A stretch of DNA of 52,777 nucleotides from IMG/VR virus record IMGVR_UViG_3300036716_000305, positions 1 to 52,777 of that record; one strand, written 5' to 3'. Source of the DNA: a virus. Positions 26,169 through 34,354 of the stretch are shown in pieces. The translations under genes and the position numbers were made by a program. The notes under the pieces are model-generated. The model ran no database searches, had not been told where the DNA came from, and saw only the letters and a list, made by a program, of their open reading frames with translations. Position 1 is the stretch's first letter, and each line of letters begins with the position of its first letter.

Positions 26169-26361
26169 GACTATATTTAATAGTAATGCAATCCATTCCA
26201 TCTTCGTCCTCGTACCTATCATAGGTAAGAATTCCTTCAGAATGCATCTCTACTGCGTATTGTACTCCTTCCTCAAACGCTTCTTTCTTTGCTTGAGCGA
26301 TTAAAAGGTACACTATAAAAATTGATACCGGTAATAGTATCATCCAAAGCTCTATAAACAT
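26146..26361 (-). CDS. Small membrane protein
   Basis: A 71-residue protein with an N-terminal membrane span (LWMILLPVSIFIVYLLIAQA) followed by a charged cytoplasmic tail (YDRYEDEDGMDCITIKYSHG) and a basic end. AAGGAG stands before the ATG. Function unknown; one of several membrane peptides in the leftward genes. Confidence 0.55.
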   Translation of the reverse strand: MFIELWMILLPVSIFIVYLLIAQAKKEAFEEGVQYAVEMHSEGILTYDRYEDEDGMDCITIKYSHGKKKRN

Positions 26362-26370
26362 ATAGTCTCC

Positions 26371-26565
26371 TTAATGTATTTGCCACATTCCATCCTCTTC
26401 TCCATAATCATCAAGTGTTATAAATCTTAACCCTAAAGACCTCATGATATCTATAGTTCCATACCAAGCTTCACATTCTAATATGAGCTCTTCATCTGTT
26501 GTTGCTCTAAGCACTAATGTAATCTTTTCTTCTAGGTCGTTGATGTGTATCTGGTATGTTGCCAC
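26371..26565 (-). CDS. Unknown 64-residue protein
   Basis: MATYQIHINDLEEKITLVLR, then a helical segment and an acidic tail ending EEDGMWQIH. It begins one base after the upstream gene stop and shares its transcript. No family recognised. Confidence 0.5.
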   Translation of the reverse strand: MATYQIHINDLEEKITLVLRATTDEELILECEAWYGTIDIMRSLGLRFITLDDYGEEDGMWQIH

Positions 26566-26566
26566 G

Positions 26567-26947
26567 CTACTCCTCCTCTACAATTTCTACCATTACATAG
26601 TCCTCTTCGCCATAACCACCAAAGAATGCCGAGAAACCTACAAGTATCTCAACATTGTCATCAGCTATCTTCCCGGCCTTAGTCATTTCATCACACATAA
26701 ACTTATGCACAGGATATGTGAGGTTGTCAACATCCTTCTTCCTTTTGTTACTGAAGAACAATGTGTAATGAATACTTATGCGCCCCTTGTATACTGGAAG
26801 ACTTTCAATAAATCCAGTAATATGTTCTGCATAATCTCTTTTAGACTTTGCCAACGCAGCCCAATGAGCATTTCTGTAGATATTCATTGTAAGCATTCTG
26901 TCTGACTTGTTCTTTCTTATGGTCGGTAAGTCTAATCTAGCTATCAT
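26567..26947 (-). CDS. RusA-like Holliday junction resolvase
   Basis: This 126-residue protein has the RusA core: NAHWAALAKSKRDYAEHI, a hydrophobic strand, then KKDVDNLTYPVHKFMCDEM and KIADDNVEIL. The aspartates of D-x-DN and DDN are the metal ligands that cut four-way junctions. It would resolve recombination or replication intermediates before packaging. It overlaps the DUF3310 gene by four bases and is near the exonuclease and helicase genes, forming a recombination set. Confidence 0.8.
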   Translation of the reverse strand: MIARLDLPTIRKNKSDRMLTMNIYRNAHWAALAKSKRDYAEHITGFIESLPVYKGRISIHYTLFFSNKRKKDVDNLTYPVHKFMCDEMTKAGKIADDNVEILVGFSAFFGGYGEEDYVMVEIVEEE

Positions 26948-27237
26948 GCCTTTTTACTTTTCGGAAGAGGATCTTTCATCTTCATAACATAAGGGTAGTC
27001 CTTTTCTGGAGGGGCAGACATAGCTTCATTAAGTATAGCTCTACTCTCCTCCAGCTCTATAAGCTTCTTTAAATACCAATGGGCCTTTTTAAGGTCCTCA
27101 ATACCATTTTTAAACTTATATCTAGAAACGTACTTAACGATATTACCCTCTAGATATGAGAACTTCTGATCTAAGATGTAATCAATAACTTCTATCTCCC
27201 CTTGTTTATAATGGTCTGGGTTTATTTTATCACTCAT
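26944..27237 (-). CDS. DUF3310 family protein
   Basis: This 97-residue protein begins MSDKINPDHYKQGEIEVIDY and contains NIVKYVSRYKFKNGIEDLKKAHWYLKKLI, cut here only for description: the NP.HY..g.iE.id, vkYv.Ry..K.g..DL.Ka.wYl..l pattern is DUF3310. The family is common near phage nucleotide-metabolism genes and its exact function is unknown. It overlaps the exonuclease gene by four bases. Confidence 0.8.
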   Translation of the reverse strand: MSDKINPDHYKQGEIEVIDYILDQKFSYLEGNIVKYVSRYKFKNGIEDLKKAHWYLKKLIELEESRAILNEAMSAPPEKDYPYVMKMKDPLPKSKKA

Positions 27238-28052
27238 TTAATTTCTCCAACTGTCCAAGTACCTGTTTTGTTGTTACGTCTACATCTTACACCATTTCCT
27301 TGGTGACTTTGGTTGTCACACATGTAAATAAGATCGTGCCTAAGGTTTTTTAATTCCTTGGTGTATTCGTCAACCAACCCTTTACAGGCTATCCATTTTG
27401 TTGTTGTTTCCAGCCAAACTTTATCATCTCTCTTTACAATGTCTAGCGGTCCAGCTTCGGGCTTGCCCTTAAAATACTCTTTCCAGCCATCCAAGATTGT
27501 TTCTCTTATCTCTGGGTCGCTTTGGTAAACAATGTATTGACCATCTTTATTCTTCCAGTCATACACCACAAAGTTACAGAAAGACTCTTTGGATAACATC
27601 ATCTGCTGTTCCATCTGCATCCGATATTGTAGGGGCAACTCTTCACCGTTTAACACTGTTAGCCACAATGGACTTTCACAACCATTAAGTGGTACTTTAA
27701 TTTCTACAATCTCAGTACCTCCATAGTATTGCTGGCCATCTAAGGAGGCCATTAAAGGCATACCAAAGGTTTCATCATCAACAATACAAAGTGGTAGGAA
27801 GAATTTTTTAGATTCTCTCTCGTACCACTCTAAGGCGGAATCTTCATATTGAGAACCTATAGACATAGCAAAGTTTTGCTTAATCTCAAGCTCTCCGTGT
27901 TTTAATTCCCAAAGCTGTAGCCTACTCTTTGGTATCCATGGGGAGACTTCACAAGCACTTGATGCTTCGCTAGCTGTTCCATACTTTCTTCTAAGGTTTA
28001 GCCATTCTTCGCTACCCTGCTTAAGGTCTTCTTCTTTATATACTTTAATCAC
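27234..28052 (-). CDS. YqaJ/lambda-exonuclease-type recombination nuclease
   Basis: This 272-residue protein has the PD-(D/E)XK layout of phage recombination exonucleases: EEWLNLRRKYGTASEAS (helix with the GxTASE-like motif), GSQYEDSALEWYE (motif with catalytic Glu), LMASLDGQ (Asp) and TEIVEIKVP (ExK). It would chew double-stranded ends 5' to 3' for strand annealing, with an SSB-like partner. It overlaps the helicase gene by one base. No obvious Beta/Erf annealing protein is recognised nearby. Confidence 0.85.
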   Translation of the reverse strand: MIKVYKEEDLKQGSEEWLNLRRKYGTASEASSACEVSPWIPKSRLQLWELKHGELEIKQNFAMSIGSQYEDSALEWYERESKKFFLPLCIVDDETFGMPLMASLDGQQYYGGTEIVEIKVPLNGCESPLWLTVLNGEELPLQYRMQMEQQMMLSKESFCNFVVYDWKNKDGQYIVYQSDPEIRETILDGWKEYFKGKPEAGPLDIVKRDDKVWLETTTKWIACKGLVDEYTKELKNLRHDLIYMCDNQSHQGNGVRCRRNNKTGTWTVGEIK

Positions 28053-29551
28053 TACTTTCTCCTTTTTGATCTTCTAATATTTAAGTATGTTATGTAGCTT
28101 TTAGTGTCTTTTGAGGGAGGCTTTGCGTTTGCATCTCTAAAGTCAGGGTCTGTTTTGAACCTAACTCTATAGCTGTGTACACACCATGATGGGTTGTATC
28201 CTTTAACGATAGCATATCCCATTAACTCTTCAAAAAAGTTCTTCTTAAAACCATCTCCATACCTTTCGGACTTCTCAACCTTTTTGGTTTTTTTGTCTAC
28301 TAAACCTAAAAGACCATCTACGTAAGCAACATGCTCACTCTTTGGTTTGGCTATATGACCACAGTTAGGACATATATTACTTCCAGAGAACACATGAAAA
28401 CAACCATCGCAAACAACTTGTGCCTCTTCTCTATCTTTAGAGTCTTTCCTTTCATTTTCCGAACTCCTTCCATTTGTCAGCACCCACTCATGGTCATCTG
28501 TTGCAAATCCACACGTATGAACGGCTCCTGAATGGTCAATGACGATTGCATTGGCCTTACCGGGGTAAGGTCTAAGAACTCTTCCAACCATCTGTATATA
28601 TAGCCCTAGAGACTTTGTTGGTCTCGCTAGGACGCATGTCTGAGCAATAGGGGCGTCAAACCCCTCTGTTAGAACCATGCAGTTACATATCACACTTATA
28701 TCGCCCCTGTTAAAGGCGGTGAGGACTTTTAATCTCTCTTCATTATCTGTTGTTCCATCAATGTGTGCAGCAGTAACTCCAGCTTGTTGGAATTGATTGG
28801 CAATATTCATTGAATGCTTAACGCTTGATGCGAAAACAATGGTGCTTGTGTCATTAGCTATGTGCTTCCAAGTTTCAACGATATTTCCAACCAGTTTAGG
28901 CTTATCCATAACATCGTTAAGATCTTTCTGGTTGTAGTCGTTGCCTATCGTTCCAACTTTCCTCAAGTCTGGAAGAGATGGCGCATAATAATTAGCAGTA
29001 ACTAAGCTTTTGTTCTCGGTTAATTCTTTAATGCTTGGAGCCTGAACCATGTCTGTGTATATATTGCCTAATCCAGTTCCATCACTGCGTATTGGTGTGG
29101 CTGTTAACCCGACAACTAATGGTGTACCAAGCTTCTCATAAAGCTCTAATAGCTTTAAATATGTTGGAGATGCAGACCTATGGGCCTCATCAATAACAAT
29201 CAAATCTGCTGATGGTAATTCCATCACTTTTCTTTCTATAACTCTAGCTCTAAGCGTGTCAATAGATGCTAATTGCACCCTTATATGGTCGCTAGATGGC
29301 ATTCCAGCCATTATTACCCCGTGGTCAACCCCTAGGTTATCTAGGGTCGTAGAGGCTTGTGTAATCAATTCTCTACGATGGGCTAAAAAAATAATTCTCT
29401 TGTCTTTAGAGATGTAGTGTTTTATTAATGCACTTGACATGACTGTTTTACCTGAGCCTGTCGCAGCTTGAAGAAGTATTCTTTTATGTCCAGATTTGGC
29501 AGAATGTACTATCTTATTTAAGACGTCTTTCTGATATTGCCTTAATTCCAT
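28052..29551 (-). CDS. SF2 DEAD/DEAH-box helicase (UvsW/RecQ-like class)
   Basis: This 499-residue ATPase has helicase motif I (QAATGSGKTVMSSAL), Ia, II (VIDEAHRS), III (TATPIRSDG), V and VI (MVGRVLRPYPGK), then a zinc knuckle (CDGCFHVFSGSNICPNC) near residue 385. The C-terminal part carries an aromatic/basic tail (YGDGFKKNFFEELMGY). Phage members remodel forks or recombination intermediates; it is not a hexameric replicative helicase. Overlaps the exonuclease gene by one base. Confidence 0.88.
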   Translation of the reverse strand: MELRQYQKDVLNKIVHSAKSGHKRILLQAATGSGKTVMSSALIKHYISKDKRIIFLAHRRELITQASTTLDNLGVDHGVIMAGMPSSDHIRVQLASIDTLRARVIERKVMELPSADLIVIDEAHRSASPTYLKLLELYEKLGTPLVVGLTATPIRSDGTGLGNIYTDMVQAPSIKELTENKSLVTANYYAPSLPDLRKVGTIGNDYNQKDLNDVMDKPKLVGNIVETWKHIANDTSTIVFASSVKHSMNIANQFQQAGVTAAHIDGTTDNEERLKVLTAFNRGDISVICNCMVLTEGFDAPIAQTCVLARPTKSLGLYIQMVGRVLRPYPGKANAIVIDHSGAVHTCGFATDDHEWVLTNGRSSENERKDSKDREEAQVVCDGCFHVFSGSNICPNCGHIAKPKSEHVAYVDGLLGLVDKKTKKVEKSERYGDGFKKNFFEELMGYAIVKGYNPSWCVHSYRVRFKTDPDFRDANAKPPSKDTKSYITYLNIRRSKRRK

Positions 29552-29570
29552 ACCAACTCCGTTATTAAGA

Positions 29571-29616
29571 ATCAGTTAAACCTATAGGACTGAAGCCTTA
29601 CATAGGTCTAACTGAT
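29571..29616 (-). terminator. Hairpin between SSB and helicase genes
   Basis: Two 15-base arms (29571-29585, 29602-29616) pair fully only in leftward RNA, where the one A/C mismatch becomes a G-U pair. The 3' flank (TTCTTAATAA) is a poor U-tract, so this may be a weak terminator or an RNA-processing hairpin. Confidence 0.55.
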
Positions 29617-29629
29617 ATTTGCTTACCCT

Positions 29630-30139
29630 TTAAAAGGGAGGTTCGTCATCCATTCCAGCACTTGCCGAAGACAAACTTACTTCGGATTTTGGAGTGAAAG
29701 AGAAAGAACTACCCTCTCCACCATCGCCACCAGCGTACTCAACCAGCTCAAGGACTTGCACGGCTCTTAGTTCTGAGCCTACACCTGCGCGACCTTTGAA
29801 GTTGTACTCATATGTAGAGACTTCTACATTACAAACACTTCCGTTACCGATAATTGTGGTATCTACAGCATCACCAAACTTATCAACAACAACTGGGGCT
29901 GCTTTAGCGTCACCAGACTTCTTAAAAGTGCAACCACGCTTAACACCAATGGTTTCTACACCATCTTCAGACACCTTAATCTCAGGAGATGCTTTAGATG
30001 CTCTCCATTTTTTAGCTTGATCAGAGTCCAAAACAATAGTAATAGACCATTGCTGACCATCCTGATTAAAATTATCTTCTGTGTTAACGCCAAGTTTAGG
30101 CCACAAAACTTTTACATTTTCAAATACTGTTTTAGCCAT
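29630..30139 (-). CDS. Single-stranded DNA-binding protein, phage type
   Basis: This 169-residue protein is beta-rich and ends in an acidic tail GMDDEPPF, the hallmark of SSB proteins that recruit partners through a terminal Phe. The body (FENVKVLWPKLGVNTEDNFN, later CNVEVSTYEYNFKGRAG) fits an OB-fold protein of the T7 gp2.5 functional class. It is followed by helicase, exonuclease and resolvase genes. A second SSB-like protein is at 40090-40401. Specific family not certain. Confidence 0.7.
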   Translation of the reverse strand: MAKTVFENVKVLWPKLGVNTEDNFNQDGQQWSITIVLDSDQAKKWRASKASPEIKVSEDGVETIGVKRGCTFKKSGDAKAAPVVVDKFGDAVDTTIIGNGSVCNVEVSTYEYNFKGRAGVGSELRAVQVLELVEYAGGDGGEGSSFSFTPKSEVSLSSASAGMDDEPPF

Positions 30140-30142
30140 TTG

Positions 30143-30433
30143 TTATACTCCTATATTTTTAAAGGTTTTTATCTTATAGCGAACCTTCATTTGATTCACT
30201 AATACTCTAGTCATCGCACGAACCATCGATAGTCTCTCACTCTTTTCAACCTGAGCGAATTGACGTTGATTCATGTTTAGACGTCTCTCGATCATTCGTG
30301 TCGCTTCAGCTCTCAACCTATTGGTTTTGAACGCTTTGACAGAACGACCATACCTAGCAATAGGCAGTATGTCCTCTTCGGACAACTCGTACATGCTAAA
30401 TTCTTTTGGTGTAATTAATTTTATTTCTATCAT
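30143..30433 (-). CDS. Unknown 96-residue basic protein
   Basis: MIEIKLITPKEFSMYELSEE... is a helical, Arg/Lys-rich protein with NMNQRQFAQVEKSERLSMVR. The ATG at 30433 has a strong site (AAGGAGTAAT); the longer reading frame upstream runs through the terminator hairpin and is rejected. It is first gene after the early terminator and the phage promoter, so it starts the middle unit. DNA binding is possible but not shown. Confidence 0.6.
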   Translation of the reverse strand: MIEIKLITPKEFSMYELSEEDILPIARYGRSVKAFKTNRLRAEATRMIERRLNMNQRQFAQVEKSERLSMVRAMTRVLVNQMKVRYKIKTFKNIGV

Positions 30434-30442
30434 ATTACTCCT

Positions 30443-30504
30443 TATAAAAAAGAGCCATAAAAGACTATGCAGGAGGTGCATTGTGGTAGTAGTCTTCTAT
30501 GGCT
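30443..30504 (-). terminator. Early-region intrinsic terminator
   Basis: A 15-bp stem (30453-30467 with 30490-30504) with a 22-base loop, followed in leftward direction by CTTTTTT. One A/C mismatch on the plus strand is a G-U pair in leftward RNA, so it works leftward. It lies between the RNA polymerase gene and the middle genes. Confidence 0.85.
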
Positions 30505-30551
30505 TATTTATTATTATCACTTTCCACTACCACGTGGACCGGTGTAATTAA

Positions 30552-30581
30552 AATTTATTCTCTATAACCCGTAGGACGAGA
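30552..30581 (-). promoter_or_regulatory. Putative promoter for the phage RNA polymerase (leftward copy)
   Basis: The 30 bases on the minus strand, beginning just after the polymerase stop codon, are identical to 41804-41833 on the plus strand. The core CCTACGGGTTATAGAGAATA resembles the T7 promoter end (CACTATAGGGAGA), so initiation is expected at the G of TATAG. It would drive the middle genes leftward. Confidence 0.75.
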
Positions 30582-30582
30582 T

Positions 30583-33015
30583 TCAACAGAAGAAATAATC
30601 TGAATCAACGACCTTTGAGATATCCAGTCTTCCTAGTTTAGGAGGGTGTTCTGTATATCCAATACCAGCCATATCTTTTCTTATATGACCAAATATATCC
30701 CTATCGTACATATTGATAAAGACGCTCTTTGTTACTCTTACTAAGTCTTCAACATCATCTGCATGGACACTATAAGAATCATGAATAGCGCCAAACGATG
30801 TAATACCCATATCATGTAGTTCATTAATGACCAGTGACATATGGCTAGCATCCATGCTGTGAACGTAGTTGGGGCTTATCCCACTCATTACCTCATGTAT
30901 AGCTGGTATTTCAGTTTGCTCTCTATAAACTAAAACGATCTTTTTGTTTTTGTAGAACAATGATACATCCTTTTGTCGAGTTACCCACTTCTCAGATATA
31001 ACTGGGAAGCCACTGGGAGTTGACCAAGTAACACAACTATGCCCCTCATCTTTCATTACATACTTCACAACAGATTGCAGGTAGTTCTTAATAGCTACTG
31101 GGCCACTACATATAGTGTTGTATGTATCAACCAAGTCCTTACTAAGCTTTCTAGCGATTGACTTTGTTATTCCATACTTTGTGGTCATCCCGGCATTGTA
31201 GCAGTCTGTATAGATAATGTCAGCGATACAGTTGACTCCAGCATCGTATGCCTTGGTCATAGACCCACGCTTACTAATTCCTTTACGAATCAGCTTCATC
31301 GGTATCTTAGCCAAGACAGCGCCCAAGTCAGTACCAATATTTCTATTGATAATTCCTTTGGCCACAATGATGTAGAAGTCTATCGGCTTATCTTTAGGTA
31401 TTAAACCGACCATACCGCCAGACACCTCATCTCTACTCATAGCCGCTAGATGTTGTGTTCCGTTTGAACTTCCATCTATGGATATTGGTAGTCGTGTGTA
31501 GTATTCATCACCAGACAACAAAGAACCATGATAGGCACAAACTTCAAAACAAAGGGACAGAAATACCCAAGGTTTCTCAGCATCCATCCAAATGTCTTTA
31601 TTCTTTAATGGATCTTCAGCAATATCCCATAATAACTCGATATTCTCTTCAGCCCATCTAAACCTGTCATTTAGCGACATTTTGTCCACACTCAGGTCAG
31701 GTATTCCATCAGCCTTAAGGTCTGTCACATAGTCAACCTCGAGCCAATCAAGCTTATTCAACTCATTAATCGTATATGATTTGTTGAAACTGTTGGCTGT
31801 GTGGATCATCATCCACCTATAACCTTTGTCAGTCATTAACCTCTTCTCATTGAACATTAAATGCCCTCTGGCAAGGTCGCTAGACTGATATGAAAAGAAC
31901 GGGTCTTTAGCATATATACGCCCTCTAAAGTCTAAAAACATAGACTGATAGAAAGAGTACGATGCCCAGCCACTAGGACCATTAATAGTCTCTAAGATTG
32001 CCTTATCTCTAGCTGCTTTGGATTGTTTGGCTAAGCAGTATTGCTTTGCTATCCAATTCTGATTATGAGCCTCAAACAAGACTTCTGTCTCTTTGATTTG
32101 CTCCTTAATCTTTAAGGCAACCTTTCCACCATCCTTTAAAGACCTTACTCTTCTGAAGAGTTTATTCAATTCAGACTCAATAGTCTTAACTGTTGTGGCG
32201 TTTCCCTTTTCTGGTTGGAATATCGCTCCATCCTTGTACAGGTCTACACCAATCAATTGTTTATTGAACGAGCCTCTTCTGATGTCTCTTACATCAAACA
32301 CCCTGTCTTTATTATTTATATCTTTAAGAACTATGGTGGTCGAGGTAATGTCATCCTCTAAAGACTCTGAGACTCTTGCAACATCTGGATTAACAATCCA
32401 TTTGACAGATTCAAGGTTGTTGACCGCCTTTACATATTCAGCCTTTGATTCTATAGTGTTCACCTTAGACTTAACAAGCTTACTTTTAATACCACCTACC
32501 ATGCGCTCGTTGGACTCCCATTGGGGGTACTTGTAGAGGCTGATACCAGACCGTTCTTTCTCGATAAAGCTAATATCCATGAAGTTGACACCCATCTCTA
32601 AATGATATGGCTGTAATCTTAACGTTCTTGTGATATTGTTCGACTTTATCTGCTCTAATGTAAAGTACGGCTCTCTACCCATTACTAAGTAGTCCGCAGA
32701 CACTAGTCTTGTTAGTATTAGCCAACCAAGCCTCATCCTATCGTCAGATGATACATCTAGAGACAGGTTGTCTTTTACAATACCTCCAATAACCATGTTG
32801 GCATTTGTTAGCATTATGTGTCCATCATGCCTCCTGAATTGCCCAATTAGGGCGAGGAATGAATCTTTAACAATATTGAACATTCTAAAATCATCTCTAA
32901 GGCATTTTGCATTCCTGATGATCTTACATGCAATGTTATTATTGTTGCGCTTGTGCATAACGTAGTCTTCTACGATCCACACAATCTCTTGAATTTCATT
33001 TCGATTGTCTTGCAT
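30583..33015 (-). CDS. T7-like single-subunit RNA polymerase
   Basis: This protein (810 residues from the ATG at 33015, which follows AGGGTGG) has all T7-family motifs: DFRGR (362-366), motif A IDGSSNGTQH (D514), motif B KGISKRGSMTKAYD (K582, M586, Y590) and motif C IHDSYS (D746), with about 65 residues after it. Two positions differ from T7: the motif-B Arg627 equivalent is Lys578 (Arg577 next to it), and Gly640 is Asp591. It is the last early gene, followed directly by its likely promoter. It should transcribe middle and late genes. An upstream TTG start would add 17 residues. Confidence 0.93.
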   Translation of the reverse strand: MQDNRNEIQEIVWIVEDYVMHKRNNNNIACKIIRNAKCLRDDFRMFNIVKDSFLALIGQFRRHDGHIMLTNANMVIGGIVKDNLSLDVSSDDRMRLGWLILTRLVSADYLVMGREPYFTLEQIKSNNITRTLRLQPYHLEMGVNFMDISFIEKERSGISLYKYPQWESNERMVGGIKSKLVKSKVNTIESKAEYVKAVNNLESVKWIVNPDVARVSESLEDDITSTTIVLKDINNKDRVFDVRDIRRGSFNKQLIGVDLYKDGAIFQPEKGNATTVKTIESELNKLFRRVRSLKDGGKVALKIKEQIKETEVLFEAHNQNWIAKQYCLAKQSKAARDKAILETINGPSGWASYSFYQSMFLDFRGRIYAKDPFFSYQSSDLARGHLMFNEKRLMTDKGYRWMMIHTANSFNKSYTINELNKLDWLEVDYVTDLKADGIPDLSVDKMSLNDRFRWAEENIELLWDIAEDPLKNKDIWMDAEKPWVFLSLCFEVCAYHGSLLSGDEYYTRLPISIDGSSNGTQHLAAMSRDEVSGGMVGLIPKDKPIDFYIIVAKGIINRNIGTDLGAVLAKIPMKLIRKGISKRGSMTKAYDAGVNCIADIIYTDCYNAGMTTKYGITKSIARKLSKDLVDTYNTICSGPVAIKNYLQSVVKYVMKDEGHSCVTWSTPSGFPVISEKWVTRQKDVSLFYKNKKIVLVYREQTEIPAIHEVMSGISPNYVHSMDASHMSLVINELHDMGITSFGAIHDSYSVHADDVEDLVRVTKSVFINMYDRDIFGHIRKDMAGIGYTEHPPKLGRLDISKVVDSDYFFC

Positions 33016-33037
33016 AGCTACCACCCTATATAATGAA

Positions 33038-33196
33038 TTATTTGTCTTTCTTGTTAAAGGCGTCAATAACCCTTATTGGATTTACTTCCTTACCTCGCCT
33101 AGTATCTCGCCACTCATATGTGTAGCGTTCTTTACCTGTCACCGACCAATACACATCTGACTTAAAACCATCCCAAAGATCTTTGAAGAAGCTCAA
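33038..33196 (-). CDS. Small unknown protein (TTG start)
   Basis: A 52-residue product beginning (TTG)SFFKDLWDGFKSDVYWSVTG and ending VIDAFNKKDK. TTG overlaps the upstream TGA (TTGA) and follows GGAGAG six bases earlier, so coupled translation is likely. The sequence is aromatic and basic. It precedes the RNA polymerase gene by 22 bases. Function unknown. Confidence 0.55.
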   Translation of the reverse strand: MSFFKDLWDGFKSDVYWSVTGKERYTYEWRDTRRGKEVNPIRVIDAFNKKDK

Positions 33197-33387
33197 TTCA
33201 GACTCTCCATTACTGTGAAGAGCCTCCTCATACTTGTGCGGTCTTCTTTGGTTTTAACATTGAAGTGCAACGTTCGCTCCAATGGCATGTCGTTAGTTAC
33301 TGTTTCGAGACCCTCTTCCGAGGCAATACTATAAAGAGTATCCGCACCTTTTTGAGTATCCATCTGAATTGTTATAATTATATTCAT
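33193..33387 (-). CDS. Unknown 64-residue protein
   Basis: MNIIITIQMDTQKGADTLYS... has a ferredoxin-like alternation (strand, helix, strand, helix) and ends RRLFTVMESLN. It overlaps the primase gene by four bases. A small regulator is possible, but nothing identifies it. Confidence 0.5.
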   Translation of the reverse strand: MNIIITIQMDTQKGADTLYSIASEEGLETVTNDMPLERTLHFNVKTKEDRTSMRRLFTVMESLN

Positions 33388-34316
33388 TTTAATCCTTTCA
33401 TGTGTAAATCATTAAAGTCTGTGCCTACCTGTTCGGGTAGAAATACATACACCTCTAAACCTTTATTTCTGAGCTTCTTAGCAAGGATATAGGCCGATGC
33501 TTGACCAGTAAAGGATTTGTCATTATCTCCATAGATAAACACAGTCTTAACCTTTTCTGGCGGTACAAAACTTTCCAAGCCACCTGAACTAACCGTTGCG
33601 AATGCCGGCAACCCACAATCAATATGGGCAGCATAAGCGGTCTCAACACCCTCAGCAATACAGATCTTATCTTCAAAGTCAATATGAAGCCTAATCGCAG
33701 CGCCACTTATTGTACCTTTAGGAGGCATAACCTTTCTTGCTGGGTCTAGATTAGCTTTCTTACCATCCTTAGTATATGTAAGGTGATAAGAGACCCCATT
33801 ACCCTCGTAGTCCTGAATTAAAGACACAAGGGTATCGTATGTACCAACTACGCGACCATCAGCCCAGTAGTCAAGCTTAGCCTCTCTCAAGCCATCAGGT
33901 ATCCCACCAAACCCTCTAGACATTAAGTACTTGTGAACACTCCCGGATGGGTGTATTCTCGAAGTCTTCTGAGCCACATTCCTTAGAGCAGGAACAGGGT
34001 CTCTCTTAGCTGTCTTGGGTTTTGCGAATACCTCAGGATTGTTGTTGTAGTCAACAATGGGTTTAACCATTTCTACAGCTTGTGCGAAACCAATCCCTTG
34101 GTACTTCATGAGTAACGTCCAGCCATCACCATTGCCACAACCGCGACAAAGATAAACACCAGCATCGTTCATGTCTGTAAAGGCAAAACGATCTTTACCT
34201 CCACACATTGGGCAAGGAGTATTCTTACCGCTTAGAAATGTTTCGTCAATACCGCATTGCGATAGTATCCCAAACCATTTCCCTTTTACCATTTCGGTAA
34301 TATCTTCTCTATACAT
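33384..34316 (-). CDS. Toprim DNA primase with zinc-finger N-terminus
   Basis: This 310-residue protein has a four-Cys zinc ribbon (CPMCGGKDRFAFTD...CRGCG, about residues 35-61) of the P4/T7 primase type. The C-terminal half is a Toprim_3-type catalytic domain: KICIAEGVETAYAA (Glu), VFIYGDNDKSFTGQ (DxD-like Asp pair) and GTDFNDLH. It would lay down RNA primers. It has no helicase part, unlike T7 gp4, and no replicative helicase is seen elsewhere in the window. It overlaps the next gene by four bases. Confidence 0.88.
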   Translation of the reverse strand: MYREDITEMVKGKWFGILSQCGIDETFLSGKNTPCPMCGGKDRFAFTDMNDAGVYLCRGCGNGDGWTLLMKYQGIGFAQAVEMVKPIVDYNNNPEVFAKPKTAKRDPVPALRNVAQKTSRIHPSGSVHKYLMSRGFGGIPDGLREAKLDYWADGRVVGTYDTLVSLIQDYEGNGVSYHLTYTKDGKKANLDPARKVMPPKGTISGAAIRLHIDFEDKICIAEGVETAYAAHIDCGLPAFATVSSGGLESFVPPEKVKTVFIYGDNDKSFTGQASAYILAKKLRNKGLEVYVFLPEQVGTDFNDLHMKGLK

Positions 34317-34354
34317 CTTATTACTCCTTATTTATTATTAATTACACCACTAAC

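Noticed and set aside
30143-30481. Longer 112-residue form of the gene starting at 30481
   Set aside because: The extra N-terminus would be read from the terminator loop and stem; the ATG at 30433 has a strong ribosome site.
30475-30551. Plus-strand hydrophobic peptide starting at a GTG after GGAGG
   Set aside because: It lies within terminator and promoter sequence on the non-transcribed side; the ribosome-site-like sequence is better explained by the terminator loop.
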